From Anthoceros angustus (Eukaryota > Streptophyta > Anthocerotopsida > Anthocerotales > Anthocerotaceae): 64,000 nucleotides of DNA. This document shows, piece after piece, positions 47,001-58,222 of the stretch. Made by a program: the position numbers and the translations under genes. Every line of letters starts with the position of its first letter. The first letter of the stretch is position 1. The stretch is taken from the NCBI GenBank assembly GCA_010909165.1, contig MU008159.1, positions 1,302,001 through 1,366,000 on the forward strand, in the 5' to 3' direction. The notes beneath the pieces are model-generated. The model made no database searches and was not told where the DNA came from. It was given only the letters and a program-made list of their open reading frames with translations.

Positions 47001-47814
47001 ATCATCCTTGGTGGCCGTCACTCTGCAGTCCCGAGTTCATGTCACCCGCTCTTCCATGAAACCCGGCTTGGCTCCTTCACGACTCCCAGCTCGAACTTTC
47101 CAATGATCCATGTTCGGCCATTGGGCAAGCACAATTTGTGGTGACCTTGGCGCCATCCCTCTCAGTCTTCAGGTCTCGCGCCACAAACCACGCCACCTCG
47201 CTGCGAATTTCACGGAGGTCGGTCTCGGGGTTCCTACCTCCTCGGAGCGGCTTATGCCTTCCTCCTCTGCGTCGCGCCTCGCGATATCGGCAGCGGTTGA
47301 GCTCCTTCCCGTCGTTGCGCCTCGCGCCCTCCTGCCCGATCACGGTGCCCCGGACCACGGCTCCTCGACTTCGTCGCGCTTGACCGTCGTCGCGCTCCGC
47401 TCGCTCCGTCCGGCCGCCGTTGCGCTCCGTTGTTTGAGCAGGATTACATCATTCCTAGGGTTAAGTTTCCCGGGTTCCCCTACTCTGTTAGACCTCTCGA
47501 CCGCCATCATCCAATCCACAACCCCACTCGTTCATTTCAGCGTCGGTCGACCCCAACTTATAGACTCTAATTATTCCAAACCCCTATCTCACATATATAG
47601 ACTTTTTAGGGAACATTCAGTCCATGGGCCAAGGAACACCAAATTCCGGACCATTTATTTTCTAACCTAGGCAATAAAACAAAAAGAACTCCATAGGCCA
47701 AGGACATTTTTACTATGAATATCCCCAACTGTCAATCGACTTATTTTCACACCACTCACAAAAAACAAAAAAATTCACGGGCACATTTTAAGTTTCGAGA
47801 CTAGATCGTTTACA
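44056..47814 (-). mobile_element. 3' LTR of inner element (3.76 kb)
   Basis: On the plus strand it runs from TGTGGAGTGTGG to GATCGTTTACA, so the LTR has TG...CA ends. It is almost colinear with 53745-57806 but about 300 bp shorter, with many small indels. A CT-rich microsatellite lies at 44640-44665. It contains coding-like sequence (see 45271-47400). Confidence 0.85.
45271..47400 (-). pseudogene. Coding-like sequence inside the LTR (left copy)
   Basis: Read on the minus strand, the LTR gives long coding-like peptides in shifting frames. Examples are 'ETDLREIRSEVAWF' and 'CACPMAEHGSLESS' (47358-47077), 'MMNQLRGFRVDLRRTLLKDG' (46331-46270), a Glu/Lys/Arg-rich stretch around 46450-46600 and 'LEEIRAKIQEDLC' (about 45970). 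The right LTR gives the same or better-preserved peptides ('RGMAKVTTEIVLAQWPNMDH', 56973-57185; 'GVLLYYGTWMRKLMCLGLYV', 55271-55510). The charged helical composition suggests a coiled-coil protein. I recognise no domain; no continuous frame survives in either LTR. Confidence 0.45.
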
Positions 47815-47816
47815 TA

Positions 47817-47826
47817 CTCCCTTCTC
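47817..47826 (-). other. Polypurine tract of inner element
   Basis: Minus-strand GAGAAGGGAG, two bases upstream of the LTR start TGTAAACGATC. Confidence 0.75.
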
Positions 47827-48067
47827 ATTTGTTGGCGTCCAACTTATATACTTCTTGACCCTCCACCCATTGACTCGGTGGTAGTGGAGGTCACCTCTCT
47901 TGCGGTTGTCTTGAGCCATTCTTTGAAGACTTGAGAACCCTATGGCCCCATCCATCGAAGGTGGAGCTTTGGAAAGTGCATGTACCTATTGCATGAGGCC
48001 AAGTCACCGGAATCACCCACTCTTGCTTCCGCAACATTGTCATGCCATATTTTCCTTCCTTTGAATA

Positions 48068-48760
48068 TCACGCATGACGCTCAGCTTCCCTATCCTCTGT
48101 ATGTTTAGCGAAGGCGACCAGGCGTTCGGTGACTTTCCTCGCCATGCGGTTAGTTTCACTGATCGCGGTGGGAATTTCAAACTCAATAGGCATTACCGGA
48201 GAATGGCCGTAGGTGAGGTAGTACGGTGTTTGTTGCGTTGTTATTTTCTCTGCAGTCCTGTATGCCCGGGCGGAGTGAAGCTTAAGATCCCAGTCGTACG
48301 CGTATTCCACCGTTAGCTTGTTGAGGATCCTGCACAAGAGCCCATTCGCCTTTTCCGTTAAGCCATTTGCCTTGGGATTATAAGTCGTTTTCTGTGACGT
48401 TGAAGTAGATCGTCATATGAGATATAACCGTTGGAAATGTGACCCTCATCGTGACAAGCTCAAGGGACAGCCATATCGGTGATAATCATTCATAGGAACT
48501 GGCCACTACATGGTGTCTACAGTGCTTGGGCTTCCACCACCAGCGTGCGATGATACAGTACGAGGATGTATTGGTTTTGTCGCGTCCTCGTTTTGGTGTA
48601 TGGGACCAACAAAGTCTATTCCCCATTTCTCGAATGGCGCGGGGCCAATATGGAACCATTGGCCATTGAGTGGTTGCGGACGGTTTCCCAACCCTCGCAG
48701 CGCGTTTAACAAACTCCTAGCATCACGATGCATGGTTTGCCACCGATACCCGTTTCAAGC
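48068..48760 (-). pseudogene. Inner element: integrase, decayed
   Basis: Two minus-strand pieces. 48733-48506 has 'FEKWGIDFVGPIHQNEDA', the start of the integrase catalytic core with the first Asp (D in GIDFVGP). 48337-48068 has 'AYRTAEKITTQQTPYYLTYG' and 'PVMPIEFEIPT', the end of the core. The middle, with the second Asp and the Glu, is out of frame. Confidence 0.85.
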
Positions 48761-49138
48761 ACCTTCTTGCACGTGATATGCGGCAAAATGTCCTCCGCTT
48801 CCCCTCGTGCATCTCGTCGGCTTTCGGATAACACCCTTACCCATAACTGTCCGCCCATCCGGTCCGATCATGCAGATTGTCTTTGCGTCGTACAAGCGGG
48901 GGCGAATAGTGCCTGCCTGGGGTTTGAAAGATCCGATGGTATTTTCCCGTTTCAGAATTCCATCATCTCCTCGTGAGTGGGCCTTGTGTATCCGTTCTCC
49001 CTTCTCATTTCTGCCGAGCCACCATTTACCCTCGCCTTATGGTGTGCCCTTCCCCTCTAACTCTGTCATGACAGGCTTCATCGGGAAAATCGTCGTTTTG
49101 GTCTGTGTAACCTCCTCTTTTCATCGAAATGTAATCAT
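48761..49138 (-). pseudogene. Inner element: RNase H-integrase linker
   Basis: Expected to hold the HHCC zinc-binding part of integrase; around 48775-48800 the minus strand reads 'AAYHVQEGAW' and similar. No continuous frame remains. Confidence 0.4.
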
Positions 49139-49450
49139 TCACATGTTTACTCCTCCTCTGGTCTCCACCGTGAGCGTGAATTCTTGCGGGAGTAGGATCC
49201 ATCTTGCTATGCGTCCGGACAAGTCGGTTTGTTTACGGTGTTTGAGGCGAAGTGGTCCACATGGAAGGCGAACTCGTGGGATAGCAAATAGTGGAAACTT
49301 GCGAACCGAGTACACCATCCTAGCGCCTCCCTCTCGGTGGTGGTATACTTCTTCTGCGTCGTGGCCTCCTGCATAATAGATTGGATAATCGTGCTTCTTG
49401 TCATCCCTTTGGCTTAGAATGGTACCGATTGCATAGGCGAAAGCGTACAA
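49139..49450 (-). pseudogene. Inner element: RNase H domain
   Basis: A 103-codon frame with 'AIGTILSQRDDKKHDYPIYY', 'TEREALGW' in the neighbouring frame, 'FAFHVDHFASN' and 'LSGRIARWILLPQEF'. This matches the RNase H of Athila/Tat-like polyproteins, which removes RNA from the hybrid during reverse transcription. It is out of frame with RT. Confidence 0.85.
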
Positions 49451-49453
49451 ACA

Positions 49454-50174
49454 CGTGGAACTTCTTGTTCGATCGGCCCCAGCGTGGGTCTTGTGATCGG
49501 TGGTCGAAGATCATTGAAGGCCTCCTCTCGTTTTGCGTCCATTCCCACTCCGGTCCTTGCGCAGTACGTAGCGGGCGCCCGGAAATTCTTCACAAACCTT
49601 GATAATAGCCTACCATTCGAGGAATCCCTAAGCTCCTTGATTGGTAGGTGGCTTGAGGCGGTAATGATTTTGACCTTATCGGGTCGACCTCTATCCCCAA
49701 TCACGGTGCCCCAACAAAATACCCTCGGCATGCCGAAATAACATTTCTCGGGATGTAGACACAATTGTACATGACCGTTCGGACATTTGCGAAGGTGGTT
49801 GAGGTGATCTTTCATTTGCCAAACACGAAGTCATCGGGAAGACCTCCATGAAGTCCCTAAGGTATTCCTTGAAAATCTTGACAATCGCATGAAGGATCAC
49901 GGTGCCCTGTTAATCCGAGCAGCGCTCCGTTTGTAGGCATAGGTTCCCGATCATAGTGAAGGAGGGGGCCAATCACTCTCCACGAGATGTGGTGGTTATA
50001 CCGAATACCCATCCGAGCAGGTAGACCATTCTCCCTGCAACTAAGTCCGATTATGTTGTCTATGAATGGAAGCGGGTAATGGTCTTTTTGGTCACCTTGT
50101 TTAACTTCCTCCAATCTCAGCGGACCGTATCTTCCCTTACGCTTTTGGGAACCACCACAATTGGGGCTACCCAC
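49454..50174 (-). pseudogene. Inner element: reverse transcriptase, decayed
   Basis: The minus strand reads 'KDHYPLPFIDNII' (about 50050-50090), 'LHAIVKIFKEYLRDFMEVF' with the following 'DDF'-like catalytic segment shifted out of frame (49900-49800), 'LHPEKCYFGM' (about 49740) and 'KIITAS', 'PIKELRDS' (about 49600-49660). The order is that of Ty3/gypsy RT palm, fingers and connection. Several frameshifts. Confidence 0.85.
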
Positions 50175-50856
50175 TCCGATGTCACAATAGGATATATGCG
50201 TGCGCGCAAGTAGAGCTCAATTGTTCCTTTACCTTCAGAATACTTTGGATTTAGCTTGTATTGCGGTATCCGGGTGGCACCGGCTCGAGATCAATCTTGT
50301 GCTCCCCACTCCTCGGTATACCCTTCATATACAACGTCAAAAGCAAAACGTGGATAAATTCCATGGCAATTGTTTCATACCCCTTTCCAAGTGCATTCAT
50401 CTGTTGAAAACTTAAGGACCTTGCGGGCAACACTTCCACATCCTTGACCTCATCCGTCATGCCACTCTCTCTCCACCGTAGCGGATGTGATGCGAACCCT
50501 TCCTCCGTGTCTTGGTTCTCCTTGGCGCATTCCCCATTCCGGAATAGGTCGTCGAGGTAAAGCGTGAGACACCCTCCTCGCACCCTCGAAGTTTGTCGGA
50601 TCGTCGCTCCGGCTCGACCACCTCTACTTCTTGTTCCTCGACCTCGTCTGGTCTCCTCTCCGACCACCGGGTTGTCAATTGTGACTCCATAGCACCCTAA
50701 TAGGTTGATGGAATGGGAATATCTCTCCGGTAATCGTCCTCTTCATCGACCACGAAATATGTGCGAATGGGAATTTCTCCTTCTCATCCTCTCCCCAGTA
50801 TCTTGAGGTGTATCCCTCCGTTTGTGGGTGTCTCCCCTGCGTATCTCTGCTCCAAG
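50175..50856 (-). pseudogene. Inner element: protease-RT linker, decayed
   Basis: Minus-strand frame 50667-50251 contains acidic/Arg-rich sequence and 'LYMKGIPRSGEHKIDLEPVP', the 'H.IDL.PG..P' segment that precedes RT in Ty3/gypsy polyproteins. Confidence 0.6.
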
Positions 50857-51183
50857 TCAAACATATCCTTCCTCCTTAATTTTGGGGTCCCAGTCCAGGT
50901 TTGAATCCCACTTCCTTTCGCCCATTTGAAGGTGCAACGTGCCCCATACATCCATGTTAGTCAATGAGAACCTCATACCTGGCGCTTTTTGTTTAATGAC
51001 CACGTAGTCCATGAGTGCGGAATGGTACCAATATGGGTTAGGACTCCGTCGGCTCCCTCTGCCATTTTGGACATGTCCGACAACACCTTTGATGTATGTT
51101 CTATCGCAACCCAAGCTTAGGCGGTCTCCTCTGTCATGATGTTGACTCGACCGGAATCTAGCGGCACCTTCTTGATTACACAT
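50857..51183 (-). pseudogene. Inner element: aspartic protease, decayed
   Basis: At 51121-51180 the minus strand reads 'KKVPLDSGRVNIMTEETA', with the DSG catalytic triplet of retroviral-type aspartic proteases. The next 200 bp contain 'HVQNGRGSRR' and other protease-like pieces in other frames. Confidence 0.7.
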
Positions 51184-51380
51184 CCATAATTTCTATACAG
51201 AGCTCAGACTCACAGTCCATCATGGCCACCATATTCACAGCAAGGGTTTTCGGCCTTGGGGTGGAAAGGTTCCGTCTCTTCTTGGGTTGTGCCGCCTTCA
51301 ATGCCCCAGTTCTTTGGCGGATGCAGCGGATTGTCCACGAAGGCTCGAGCGTTATCATGAACTTTTGGTCCATGATAGCG

Positions 51381-53720
51381 TCAAATTGAAAGGAACACTG
51401 TGCTTTGTTTCTCCTTGCCAACCCCACCGTCATTTCGCATCCGCGGTTTGAGATGTTGCGGTCGTTGAAGCAGAATGGTGTGGTGGGTCGATGGCCAAAT
51501 ACGGCCGAATCTGTTCGATTCTTGTCGGATCATATCCATAACCTTCCACGACGCCGAGCGCCGACTCATCCTTTTTCCTCTTGCGGGTTTTCGCCCCATG
51601 TGTCGACTCGAGTCCCACTCCGTCGTCCTCGTTTGCACTTCACCCTCGAATCCAGCGGTCTCGGCTGCTAAGGGAGTTACACGTGATGCCATCCGAAATC
51701 GCAACCCTCGCGTTAAGTGTGGCGTTCGTGCCTTGCTCCCGTCCATTTTGGATTCGCATGCCCTTTTCTTTTTCCCCTCATGAGTCCCTCGTCGATTTTG
51801 TGGTTGGACTTCTCTTCCTTCCCGCTTTGATGAAGGCGCCTCTTCCTCCTCACTTGCGGACGTTATGGAAGCTCCCACTCCGTTCTTCTTCCTTTTTCCC
51901 TCGCTCCCCTTCTTAGGGTGTCCGCCTTCCTCTCGCCGCTCCGTCCGAGCGACCATCGCGGAGTTCCGTAATACCCACTATCCACATCCCCAACCCTTCC
52001 GGGCTCCTCGGTGCAGCCTCGGAATCCTCCCATGACCATGGCGCATCTTGACTTGCATTGCAGGCTTTCGGGGTGGGTCGCCCGGAGGTTGAGCGATCCT
52101 CACTGTTTTCGGTGTCTGGCGGAGGGCTGCCAGCTCGTGACGATTGCTTGCGGTCCACACGACCTTTCAAAATCACCATTCCCTGGCGAGATGCGGAGGG
52201 GCATCCAGCAAGATGCGAACCCTCGGCAATTGTAACGGGCACTCATTTGCGGGGTTCCTTGCCATCGATTGCGAATGCCCATGCCAGTTTCGCAAACTCG
52301 AGGTACAAAGTTTTGGTACCGAGATCGGTGTTGCCTCTTGAATTTGGTATGTATCTTCCAAGCACATCTCCTCATCCTCTTCCTCGTAGCCAGTGGTTGC
52401 ACTTTTGTTTGTGGGCAGTTCGACCTCGAGTGCCCTACCACAAGTTGAGCGAAGATTCGCTCCGGTAGCAACCCTTCTTCTATCATGGTCCTTGATGGCA
52501 TTAAGATGGAGTTTCTCGGTTTGACCATCATTTCCTCCATCTTGTTCCCTTGTTGCTCCACTTTTTGGCTTTTGTTTCCACCTCTCTTCTCCGCGTCCTT
52601 TCGTGCATATAGCAGCTCCTTCCTTTTGCACGTCGTCTTGTTTCCCGTCATTTTTCCCTTCTTCCTTCTATCCCTTGATTGCGCTCACCTTCGTCAAATT
52701 CTCCTCCGAATCCTCATTGGTCTCCTCTTGGTGGAGCTACCCGAGGAGTCGGTTGAAAACTATCCTCCTCCATGGGCTGTCATCGGGCCGAATAGTACTT
52801 CTTCTTCTTTTTGTATTTCTTTTTGTCCTTGCGCCTTGTTGAGTTCTTCTTCTCTTCCGTTGGACTCCTCATAGTTCGAGGCTTTAATCGCCCGATCCAA
52901 ATCTTTCGGCACAGGCGCGCGTGCCTTCCCATCTCGCGCCCAATCCTCTTGCAAACCCGGTGAATGGCCATTAGCTCGAGTGCGGACCGGCCCGATCCGT
53001 AGGCGGAACCTTTCCACATAAGCTGCGGGTCTCCTTCTTCCCTCTCGCAATCCCTCGAGTTTGGACAGACATATCCTTCCACATCGACCCCTCAGATCTT
53101 TCACAAAAGCTCTCTTCAAGGCCCCAAAGTAGGCGGGGTGTGGAAGAAGCTATGTACTCCCGCTTGTACCACTTGGCGCGCTCGCGTAAGACTCCATAAA
53201 GCAGTGGGCACGATCGCATCCTCACGGTTGTGGCGTCAAGCTGCTCAAAAGCAGCTCGACAAACTCGTCGGGATCCTCATGGCCCTTCTTTTCTCCGTAC
53301 AGGTAAGATTGCTTAGTAGTAACACAGAGATCGCCATAACTACCGGGTAGTACTTTCCAACGGTAGTTGGCCCCACTACGTGGTGACCTCTACATTCACA
53401 GTTGGACTGCGGCGGATCTAGGCAATGGGCGAGATCAAAAGACAAGGTGGATCGTGCGGCCCCTTGTACCGCTCGTAGTCGAGTTGGGAATCGAATCCGT
53501 TAAGATCCGATCCCTAGTTCGAGTTGACTCCTGCCCCTTCCTCGTCCAGCAAGTGTGATCTCCGCCGTGCTCTCCTCGTAACTCTCTGCAATCATTGGCG
53601 TTGCGTCTTGCGAGCGTTTCCCCAGTCGGATCGAATCGCTTGTCTCCACCCGAGGCATCCATCAATCTAGTAATGCTAGACTCTCGTAAGCTATGGTTAG
53701 TCCTTCCTCGTCCTTGGCGA
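51381..53720 (-). pseudogene. Inner element: Gag, decayed
   Basis: Read from right to left: 'DASGGDKRFDPTG' near 53650, 'GKYYPVVMAISV' near 53340, 'RCGRICLSKLEGLREGRRRP' and 'AYVERFRLRIGPV' (53119-52990, a retrotrans_gag-like helix set), then Lys/Glu-rich linkers (52900-52600) and Ser/Pro-rich tails (52240-51400). It forms the virus-like particle shell in active elements. Frames change many times. Confidence 0.7.
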
Positions 53721-53722
53721 TT

Positions 53723-53741
53723 CCATTCCCGGCAGGCGCCA
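53723..53741 (-). other. Primer-binding site of inner element
   Basis: Minus strand TGGCGCCTGCCGGGAATGG, three bases after the LTR end. It resembles the TGGCGCCGTTGCCGGGGA site usual in Athila/Tat-like elements (tRNA-Asp type, from memory), with a short internal gap. Confidence 0.7.
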
Positions 53742-53744
53742 AAA

Positions 53745-56700
53745 TGTGGAGTGTGGATTGTGTCCGGGGACACCGTGAGGTCCACATTCACCCTCAATGT
53801 CGTTGTAGGCTTAGGATTCGCTCCCAAGGGAATGGTTTGTGCCAAGGGCACTTCTATCGCTCGACCTTCACCTAAGTCAAGACTTACTTGCTATTACTCC
53901 TCTTACCTATCTACTCAACCACTACTACCCCATTGTCTAGCCACCACGGCTCTTATTCCACGACCGCAAATCTCATTCCACGCGGTGCTCTCACGGGTAG
54001 TTGCTTCGACCACCGGTGGGTCCCACCCAAACCCTAGCGACTTATTTCCGGCGCCGCCGCGGATCCCCACGGGCGTCCACCACGGTGCCGCGGATCGGCT
54101 TTATTCCACGACCGCAAATCTCATTCCACGACCGCAAATCTCATTCCACGCGGTGCTCTCACCGGTAGTTGCTCCCACCGAGGGTCCCACACCCAAACCC
54201 TAGCGACTTATTTCCGGCGCGCGCGATCCACCGGCCCACGGGCGCGGATCCGATCTTTATTCGCACTCCACACTTCATGCACACACACACCGATTCCTAG
54301 GGACCTAAATTCCACAAATCCTCACGCTCCACACACACAAAGGCGCCACACTCACACAACTTTACAAGGAGCTGTTCCCCTTGCATGCCTTCCACCGGCC
54401 GGTTTGGTTTCTTTTGGATTCACACAATCTCCTTTGCTAGCCTCTCAATTAGTTCCCTTCTCAACCCTCTCACACCTCGCGCCGTCTGATTGTTTAGTCA
54501 CTCCTTCACCCAATCTTCTCCTCTCTCTCTCTCCCTCAACTCGCCCCAGCTTCCAACCATCCACTCAACACTTCTCTCCAATTGAACACAACTAGGGACA
54601 AGTGTGAAGGAAAAAGAACCCCAGGCGTCCACGGCGGGCGTTACAGCAAGCTCCGGACCCGCCCCGCGCCAATCCCTTGGTTTCCTCCTCCTTTGTCGGC
54701 AAGATTGCTTATCACCCCTCCTCCCCGGTGCGCAAGCTCTCGACCACCCCTAGGGCGTCGCGCGCCACACGATCGGACGTCTCCAACCAGCCACGGGCGT
54801 GGGGATCTCAACCGGGAATTATCGGCGTGAGGGACCTATTCGCCCCTCTTATACATCGGTGGGGCACCACCGGATTTTAGGTCCTAAGATGGCTATCGCG
54901 AAGCCCACAATTCGGGCGATCCTAGGTCGGTCGACATCCTAACCAAATTATCTTTAGGTTGCTACCACCTCGCCCCTCGCTATCTGCGCGCCCTACCTCG
55001 ACTTGGCGTCGGCCCCTCGTCCTCCATTGCCGCCACGAGCTCTCCCGCGGTGGACGGGTTCTCCCACACTACTTCCACCTCACGCCACTGGGCGTCCGAA
55101 TTTGAGGTGTACCACCGGCTTCCGCATCTTCCACGCCTATTCGAGGATTATTCACGGCTCCTCGTCCACCCAAGCTGGACCTCCTCCTCGCTCAACTCCT
55201 CCAAAGTCGCCTCCGCATAATAGGAGCCAACCCCACACCGGGCGCGGTGGTAGAAGTATGCGTCCTCTCCTCACTTGCGATGGTAGGCCACGATCCCTCC
55301 TATTTCCACACGCACATGGGCGGTGAGGTTAAGCACGCGTTCTCCATTCACATATAGACCGAGGCACATAAGTTTCCTCATCCATGTGCCGTAATATAAT
55401 AGGACCCCTGCTGCGGTGAGGTGCTTACCCCTCCTCCGTAGGCTACACGTTGCTGGCCTATGTCCTCGCGCGCGTCGCCATCTGTCGCCCCACTTGGTTG
55501 GTTGCGCCAATGTCGGTGGCGGTTTCGACTACTGTAGTGGACTCCACGGCCGTCGTTCGTTCAACCATGAGGTGAGGTTTCGGCTACCTCGGTTCTTGCT
55601 TCCTTCCTCGGTAGGCCCTTCCGCTTATCGTGGTCACCTGCTACCGCTTCCCCTTCCCTTTGTCTTTTACGGCCCGTACGTGCCTCATCCGCTCCGCTTA
55701 TATCGCTCGCTAGCTTATGGGCCTTTTCCCTTTGGGCCGCCTCTGCTCTCCCCTCCCCTGCATCTCTGGTTCGTCGTGGGCATCCTTAATTTGAGCCATG
55801 AGTGCTTCCTGGCTCGTCATGGCTTGCAACTTCCTGGCCCCGCACAAATCTTCTTGAATCTTGGCCCTTATTTCCTCTAGGTTCCGCTTGTCTTCCTCCG
55901 GTTGCTTGCGCTTGGCCTCCTCTTCGTCAAACTGGCCTTCACCACTTCCTCCGTCGCCCCACCGAGCCGGTGAGAGCTAAAGCCGCTTGATCCAACAAAT
56001 GCAGGGCGGATCATCGGCGTGGTCGGCTCCTGCAAGTCCACTTGTTGTGGCGGCCCCAGACGCCATCCCTCCGTCGAGAACTTTCCTCCAGGTGCGCACC
56101 CTCACCACCTCAGTTGCATCCACCTCTGTTGCGGTGGAGTCCCCTTGAAAATCTCTTCCCATCTTTGAGGAGGGTCCGCCTCGAGGTCGACCTAAACCCT
56201 CGGAGTTGATTCATCATCGCATCCAGTCGGCAAAATTGTCCTCGGATCGCGCCTCCTCTTCGCCACCTCCTGGTTTGGCTTTCATTTCTGTGGCGCGTTT
56301 TCGACACTGGTGGCCATCCGCCTTCACCTTTTCACGATGCCCGCCTTTCACCCCGGTCTTCCTCCTTTTCTTTGGTGGGAATTTCCTTCTCCTCCTCCAG
56401 GCACTGTCGCCGACTCCCGGCTATCGATTTTTCCTCCTTGGGCTCCTCCGCCTTCCATTTCACCTCCCTAACCGGCTTCCACATGTGGAGGGAGGCTACA
56501 ATCTCCACCTCGGCGGGGCAGTTAGCGTAAACATAAAGATGGACGAAATGGTGAGATTAGAGAGGGAGGCTACAATCTCCACCGCGCAGCTAGCGTAAAC
56601 ATAAAGATGGACGAAATGGTGAGATTAGAGAGGCCGAGGCGAGGAAATCAAGTTCAACCTCTCTTCACACAACTTGTCAAGAGAATTCGCCTCAATCGAT

Positions 56701-57806
56701 CTTCGCCCCTTGACCACTTCATGAAGGAGCGGCAAGTGGTCGGACAAATAATCACTTCTTGTCTGCGAAACATAGGAAACCACATGGCGGACCCATCAAG
56801 CTGCATTGCCAAATCCCTCGTCAACCGGCCGTTGGGTTCGCATGTCGCCCGCTTTAACGGGTGCTGCTTGCCGTGCTTCTTTTCTGGGCGGCTCCATCAC
56901 CAACCCGCGCCTCCTCCTTGCTTGCCCGCCCATACACCCTCCCACGACTCCGGTCCCAATCCTGCGGCCGCTCTAAATCCCCTTTGGTATGTCCTTGGGG
57001 TGGCGCGCACTCTGCACCGTCCAGTTCATGTAATTCCACCGCTCTTCCATGAAACCCGGCTTGACTCCTTCTCTCCCAGCTCGAACTTTCCAATGATCCA
57101 TGTTCGGCCATTGGGCAAGCACAATTTCGGTGGTGACCTTGGCCATCCCTCTCACGGTCTTCACGGTCTCGCGCCACAACGCCACCTCGCTGCGAATTTC
57201 ACGGAGGTCGGTCTCGAGTTCCTACCTCCTCGGCAAGGGCGCGGCGCATCGCGCCTTCCTCCTCTGCGTCGCGCCTCGCGATATCGGCAGCGGAGCTCTT
57301 CCCTCGTTGCGCCTCGCGCCTCCTGCGATCACGGTGCCCCGGACCACGGCTCCTCGACTTTCGGCGCCGTCGTCGCGCTCCGCTCGCTCCGTCCGGCCGC
57401 GTTGCGCTCCGTTGTTTGAGCGGGATTACATCATTTCCTAGGGTTAAGTTTCCCGGGTTCCCCTACTCTGCTCGACCTCACGAGCTTCCACATCCCAATC
57501 CACAACCTCACACTCATTCATTCTGCTTGGCGTCGACCCCAACTTATAGACTCTAATTATTCCAAACCCCCTATCTCACATATATAGACTTTTTAGGGAA
57601 CATTCGAGTCCATGGGCCAAGGAACACCAAATTCCGGACCATTTATTTTCTAACCTAGGCAATAAAACAAAAGAACTCCATAGGCCAAGGACATTTTACT
57701 ATGAATATCCCCAACTACCGTCAATCGACTTATTTTCACACCACTTCAAAAAACAAAAATTCACTTGTGGCACATTTTAACAGGGTTCGAGACTAGATCG
57801 TTCTGG
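53745..57806 (-). mobile_element. 5' LTR of inner element (~4.06 kb)
   Basis: Colinear with 44056-47814. Extra length comes from local tandem repeats: three copies of an ATTCCACGACCGCAAATCTC-type unit (about 53950-54150) and a ~75-bp duplication at 56510-56640. The right end stops at GATCGTT without the last TACA. Confidence 0.85.
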
Positions 57807-57810
57807 TGAT

Positions 57811-58222
57811 GCTTTATTTAGAGTCGAGAGGCGCAAGCAGATGTTTGTCCCAAGACGCATGTCTCGACGCGCGTCTGTCACGCTTTATGGCTAACGGCGA
57901 TGTTGTTTGCCCGATCGATGTTGGTGGCAGTCTTTGGGAGCGAGTTTGCCGATAATGAGGTCATGGCCGCGTGGGCATGACGGTGGTAAGAATTTCCTCA
58001 TCCCTTGGGAAGGTGACCACACAGTCTTGTATTCCTTGCCGTATCCGGCTGTCGGGCGTAACTCACTGTGGACTCATGTCCCGTGTCTTGTATGCGACGG
58101 CCACGAGCGGCCGCCGGGTCATGTAGTGGTGGTGGCATGTCCACAGCCACAAGTTGACACCTTGCGCTTGACTGCGGTTTGATGGGGACATGGTTGGTCA
58201 CATGTATCGGCCTGCGTGGCAA
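57811..58222 (-). pseudogene. Outer element: protease region, decayed
   Basis: The minus strand reads 'SCPRGHDLIIGKLAPKD' (compare 'DVILGxDWL' after the DSG motif of gypsy proteases) at 57910-57975. This side would continue into the RT at 44055 if the inner element were removed. Confidence 0.5.

Larger units (their letters stand above)
44056..57806 (-). mobile_element. Athila/Tat-like Ty3/gypsy element (inner, nested)
   Basis: Minus-strand element inserted in the outer element between its protease and RT. The LTRs are very long (44056-47814 and 53745-57806). PBS 53723-53741, then Gag, protease, RT, RNase H and integrase in that order, then PPT 47817-47826. RT, RNase H and integrase motifs ('KDHYPLPFIDNII', 'GRIARWILL', 'FEKWGIDFVGPI', 'MPIEFEIPT') fit the Athila/Tat branch. 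No exact target-site duplication is visible; the right LTR lacks the last bases of the left one. Confidence 0.85.

Noticed and set aside
44056-57806. Segmental gene duplication instead of LTRs
   Set aside because: A primer-binding site and a polypurine tract sit exactly at the inner ends of the two repeats with Gag-Pol between them, which defines LTRs.
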